Assembly: GCA_030039695.1 (NCBI GenBank)
Contig: JASHVB010000490.1
Location: 1-8,676 of the forward strand
DNA: 8,676 nucleotides
DNA from: Acetobacteraceae bacterium
Lineage (GTDB): Bacteria; Pseudomonadota; Alphaproteobacteria; Acetobacterales; Acetobacteraceae
Reading direction: 5' to 3'
Both the position numbers and the translations under genes were made by a program. This document shows positions 6,369 to 8,676 of the stretch, one piece after another (position 1 is the first letter of the stretch; each line of letters starts with the position of its first letter). Under the pieces are notes generated by a model. That model was not told where the DNA came from and searched no databases. It saw nothing but the letters and a program-made list of their open reading frames with translations.

Positions 6369-7972
6369 GCACCGGTCGGAGCCAGCCGCGTCCCGCTGCC
6401 GCCACGGGCGGCGCCGGGCCCAATCAGTGGCTGATCGCCGTGCTGGTGGCACTTGCCACCTTCATGGAGGTCCTCGACACCACCATCGCCAATGTCGCGC
6501 TGCGTTACATCGCGGGGGGCTTGGGTGTCAGCGAGGACGAGGCGTCGTGGGTCGTGACGACCTATCTCGTCTCCAACGCAATCATTTTGACGGCCAGTGC
6601 GTTCCTAGCCAAAATGTTGGGCCGCAAGCGCTTCTTCCTGATCTCGCTGGCGTTGTTCACGGCGAGCTCAGTGCTATGCGGCGTGGCCTGGAATCTGCAG
6701 ACGCTGCTGCTGTTCCGCGTCATGCAGGGCCTTGGGGGCGGCGGCATGGTGCCGGCCGCGACGTCGATCCTGGTGGACGCGTTCCCGCCGAGCAAACGGG
6801 GCCAGGCCTTCGCATTGTTCGGGGTTGCCGTCGTGGTGGCTCCGGTGGTCGGACCGACATTGGGCGGCTGGCTGTCGGACAATGCGTCCTGGCACTGGTG
6901 CTTTCTCATCAATGGACCGGTCGGTGTAATTGCAATGGGGCTGATCGCCCTGGTCGTGCGCGACTCCGCGGCCGCGGTCGAGGAGCACAGGGAGTGGCGT
7001 CAACAGAAGGGCAGGTTCGACGTTGTCGGCTTCGTCCTGGGCGCGACGTTTCTTGGAACGCTGGAACTGCTGCTCGATCGCGGGCTCGAGGACGACTGGT
7101 TCAGCTCGCCCTTTATCGCCGCTGTCGCGAGCGTCTGCGGGCTTACGTTCGCGCTGATGATTGCGTGGGAGATGACCCGCCGTGATCCGGCAATCAATGT
7201 TCGGATGGTGGCGACACGCCAGTTCGGAGTCTGCTTTTTGGTCATGCTGGCGATCGGAGCTATCCTGCTCTCCACCACCCAGCTCCTTCCCCAGCTAGCA
7301 CAGGAGGATTTCGGCTACACAGCGACCTGGGCCGGTGTCATGATCTCGCCCGGCGGAATGGTCACGATGGCCATGATGTTTGTCGCCGGCCGACTGGTGG
7401 GCAAAATCCAGCCGAGATACCTGATCGCCGCCGGAGCCGTGATCATCGCGATGTCGATGTACATCTTGACCAACGTTTATGGCGATCTCGGCTTTTGGTT
7501 CATGGCCCGCTCGCGGATGCTGTTTGGGCTCGGGTTCCCGCTGATCTTCGTCTCGATCACCGCCGCGTCCTATGATGGCATCCCACCCGACAAGACCGGC
7601 CAAGCCTCGGCCCTGATCAATGCGGCGCGCAATATCGGCGGCTCGATCGGCATCTCGCTGGTTTCCAACGTATTGGCGCGCCGTGAGCAATTCCATCAAA
7701 GCCGGCTGGTGCAGAATACGATTCCGTCGAGTATCCAGTATCAGCAAACACTGCATCAGGTGACGGACTATTTCGTCGCGCAGGGGAGTTCGCTGGTCCA
7801 GGCGCAAGGGCAGGCGATCGATTGGATCGGCCAGCAGATCCAGACGCAAGCTTCGTTGCTGGGCTACATGGATGTGTTCTGGGTTCTGATGCTGCTTTCG
7901 CTGGCCGCTGTGCCGCTGGCGCTTGGCCTGCGCAGGGTGAAGCTGGGCGGGGCCGCGCCGATGGCGCACTGA
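6365..7972 (+). CDS. EmrB/QacA-type DHA2 major facilitator transporter
   Basis: This 535-residue inner-membrane proton-driven exporter has the usual length of the 14-helix DHA2 group. Signature motifs are visible: MEVLDTTIANVAL (34-46, motif D1 in helix 1), FLAKMLGRKRFF (80-91, the motif A loop after helix 2), FRVMQGLGGGGMVPA (117-131) and APVVGPTLGGWL (159-170, antiporter motif C in helix 5). A long Gln-rich loop before the last helix (about 440-500) is as in EmrB. The ATG overlaps the stop of the adaptor gene, and the pair together resembles EmrAB, which exports hydrophobic compounds such as uncouplers and antibiotics; the substrate here is unknown. No outer-membrane channel gene is next to it, so one encoded elsewhere is probably used. 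The gene appears intact throughout. A weak inverted repeat, ATCACC/GGTGAT, lies just after the stop at 7972-7995, without a T-run. Confidence 0.96.
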   Translation: MSTGRSQPRPAAATGGAGPNQWLIAVLVALATFMEVLDTTIANVALRYIAGGLGVSEDEASWVVTTYLVSNAIILTASAFLAKMLGRKRFFLISLALFTASSVLCGVAWNLQTLLLFRVMQGLGGGGMVPAATSILVDAFPPSKRGQAFALFGVAVVVAPVVGPTLGGWLSDNASWHWCFLINGPVGVIAMGLIALVVRDSAAAVEEHREWRQQKGRFDVVGFVLGATFLGTLELLLDRGLEDDWFSSPFIAAVASVCGLTFALMIAWEMTRRDPAINVRMVATRQFGVCFLVMLAIGAILLSTTQLLPQLAQEDFGYTATWAGVMISPGGMVTMAMMFVAGRLVGKIQPRYLIAAGAVIIAMSMYILTNVYGDLGFWFMARSRMLFGLGFPLIFVSITAASYDGIPPDKTGQASALINAARNIGGSIGISLVSNVLARREQFHQSRLVQNTIPSSIQYQQTLHQVTDYFVAQGSSLVQAQGQAIDWIGQQIQTQASLLGYMDVFWVLMLLSLAAVPLALGLRRVKLGGAAPMAH

Positions 7973-7978
7973 TCACCA

Positions 7979-8380
7979 TCAGGGCACCAGGTGATATTGC
8001 GGCGTCAAAACCAACTGTTTGTGCCGCACTAGACGGAGTTTGTAGACCACATGACCGCCGCTGAGCGCTTGAGACAACTTGTCGTCGATGCCTTGGCTGC
8101 TGCCGGCGTCGCGTGTGCGCCAGCGCGATCTTCTTCTGGACCAGAGCCAGTGCACCGCGAAACGTCTTGTATCGATGCCAGCCCGACGGCTTGTCGAGCG
8201 TGGTAAGTGCCGAGCAGAACATCCCGGGCCACGAACCCTTAATCCTGGGATGGTGGACGATCGACGCGAGCCGCGTCCCGTCTTCCGCATGGAGGTCGCA
8301 GGGCTCGGCCGCAGCGGTCAGTGCGTCGCGCAGCCGGCGAGAGGCGCGCTGAGCGCCCGGGCAATCGCAGTTCGGTTCAT
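7979..8380 (-). pseudogene. Frameshifted gene of unknown function
   Basis: On the minus strand, ATG at 8378-8380 is preceded by GGAG with an eight-base spacing, a good ribosome binding site. The frame starts MNRTAIARALSAPLAG but reaches TGA at 8318-8320. The coding-like sequence continues in another frame as RLRDALTAAAEPCDLHAEDG and DKPSGWHRYKTFRGALALVQ, with third codon positions mostly G or C. It then returns near 8100-8125 to the first frame as GIDDKLSQALSGGHVVYKLR and ends QLVLTPQYHLVP at TGA 7979-7981. A loss of one base near 8320-8345 and a gain of one base near 8100-8125 would explain this. The restored protein would have about 130 residues, soluble, with no motif that I know. It could be a decayed gene or hold sequencing errors. 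It ends six bases from the transporter's stop, in the convergent direction. Confidence 0.55.
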
Positions 8381-8483
8381 TGAGGGTTCTCCAGAAGGCC
8401 GGTCGCCATTCCCAGGACGCGGGTGTCGCATTGCTTCGTAAGCGGAGAATTTCGGTGGTTCGGACTGGTGCTGCCGTTAAAGG

Positions 8484-8505
8484 GGTTCTGGCGCACTTTT
8501 GGTGG
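8484..8505 (+). repeat. Left terminal inverted repeat (22 bp)
   Basis: This copy starts GGTTCTGGCGCAC and ends TTTTGGTGG. It is the exact reverse complement of 8655-8676. Beyond the 22 bases the similarity breaks down, with only scattered matches. Confidence 0.9.
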
Positions 8506-8654
8506 AGGCACTGTACCAACGACAGCGGTAAGTCTTGATTCGGCGAGGACTTCCCTCTCTCGAGGCCTACCCGAGAACATTCACCGCCGTCCGGGCGATC
8601 GACCTGGATTTCTCAGCCAGATCAGAAGATTAGCGGCGAAGCAGCCCGATACCA

Positions 8655-8676
8655 CCACCAAAAGTGCGCCAGAACC
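8655..8676 (-). repeat. Right terminal inverted repeat (22 bp)
   Basis: This copy begins CCACCAAAAG and ends GCGCCAGAACC at the last base of the window. It is the exact reverse complement of 8484-8505. Confidence 0.9.

Larger units (their letters stand above)
8484..8676. mobile_element. MITE-like element or internally deleted insertion sequence
   Basis: Perfect 22-bp inverted repeats beginning GGTTCTGGCGCAC face each other at 8484-8505 and 8655-8676. They enclose 149 bp without a recognisable transposase fragment, for a total of 193 bp. Size, perfect ends starting with GG and lack of coding capacity fit a MITE or a deleted insertion sequence mobilised in trans. The window ends at the last base of the right repeat, so a target-site duplication cannot be checked; the eight bases on the left are CGTTAAAG (8476-8483). 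I cannot assign the ends to an IS family with certainty. Confidence 0.6.

Noticed and set aside
7972..7995. Inverted repeat ATCACC/GGTGAT right after the transporter stop as a terminator
   Set aside because: The stem is only six base pairs with a 12-base loop and there is no T-run after it.
8028..8042. ACTAGACGG followed by AGTTTG, resembling the left half of the TetR operator
   Set aside because: Only the first nine bases match and the right arm is absent. One such 9-mer by chance in this window is not very unlikely, and it lies inside a convergent decayed gene rather than a promoter region.
7617..8519. A 300-codon minus-strand open frame
   Set aside because: Much of it is antisense to the intact transporter gene. 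Only its 8100-8345 part looks coding, and that belongs to the frameshifted gene described at 7979-8380.

Overview
This looks like an accessory or chromosomal-island stretch from a GC-rich alphaproteobacterium. Protein style, codon choice and the kinds of protein families suggest Hyphomicrobiales, possibly Bradyrhizobium-like; this is an inference, since there is no rRNA or marker gene to settle it. The best-supported unit is a regulated drug/solute efflux operon on the right. Around it lie several decayed genes, two long stretches without recognisable genes, and a small inverted-repeat element ending exactly at the right edge of the window.

Left part (1-1232, minus strand): remains of an older operon. 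A truncated DUF4331-type gene runs into the C-terminal half of an HlyD/EmrA-type membrane fusion protein that carries two in-frame stop codons. The HlyD remnant ends in an ATGA overlap with what is probably the next gene, cut by the window edge. Positions 1233-2171 hold nothing I can identify. A complete alpha/beta hydrolase of the non-haem chloroperoxidase/arylesterase type follows on the plus strand (2172-2996). Then comes a second unassigned stretch (2997-3544).

Middle (3545-4915, minus strand): a small AraC-type regulator consisting mainly of its DNA-binding domain, apparently shortened by a Trp-to-stop change, and a complete TetR/AcrR-type regulator with a GTG start.

Right (4916-7972): the TetR gene is divergent from an EmrA-like membrane fusion protein and an EmrB-like 14-helix DHA2 transporter, which overlap by four bases (ATGA). 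The intergenic region holds two copies of a 15-bp palindrome (ACTAGACGG[TC]C[TC]AGT), one near each gene, which I read as the TetR operators. The simplest model is that the TetR protein represses itself and the pump until a ligand releases it. The inner-membrane transporter and its periplasmic adaptor would then export a compound across the envelope with an outer-membrane channel encoded elsewhere.

Right edge (7973-8676): a frameshifted gene of unknown function on the minus strand with a good ribosome binding site, then a 193-bp element with perfect 22-bp terminal inverted repeats that resembles a MITE or internally deleted insertion sequence. I found no CRISPR array, tRNA, rRNA or obvious defence system. 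The window appears to be an efflux locus amid gene decay rather than a new kind of system.
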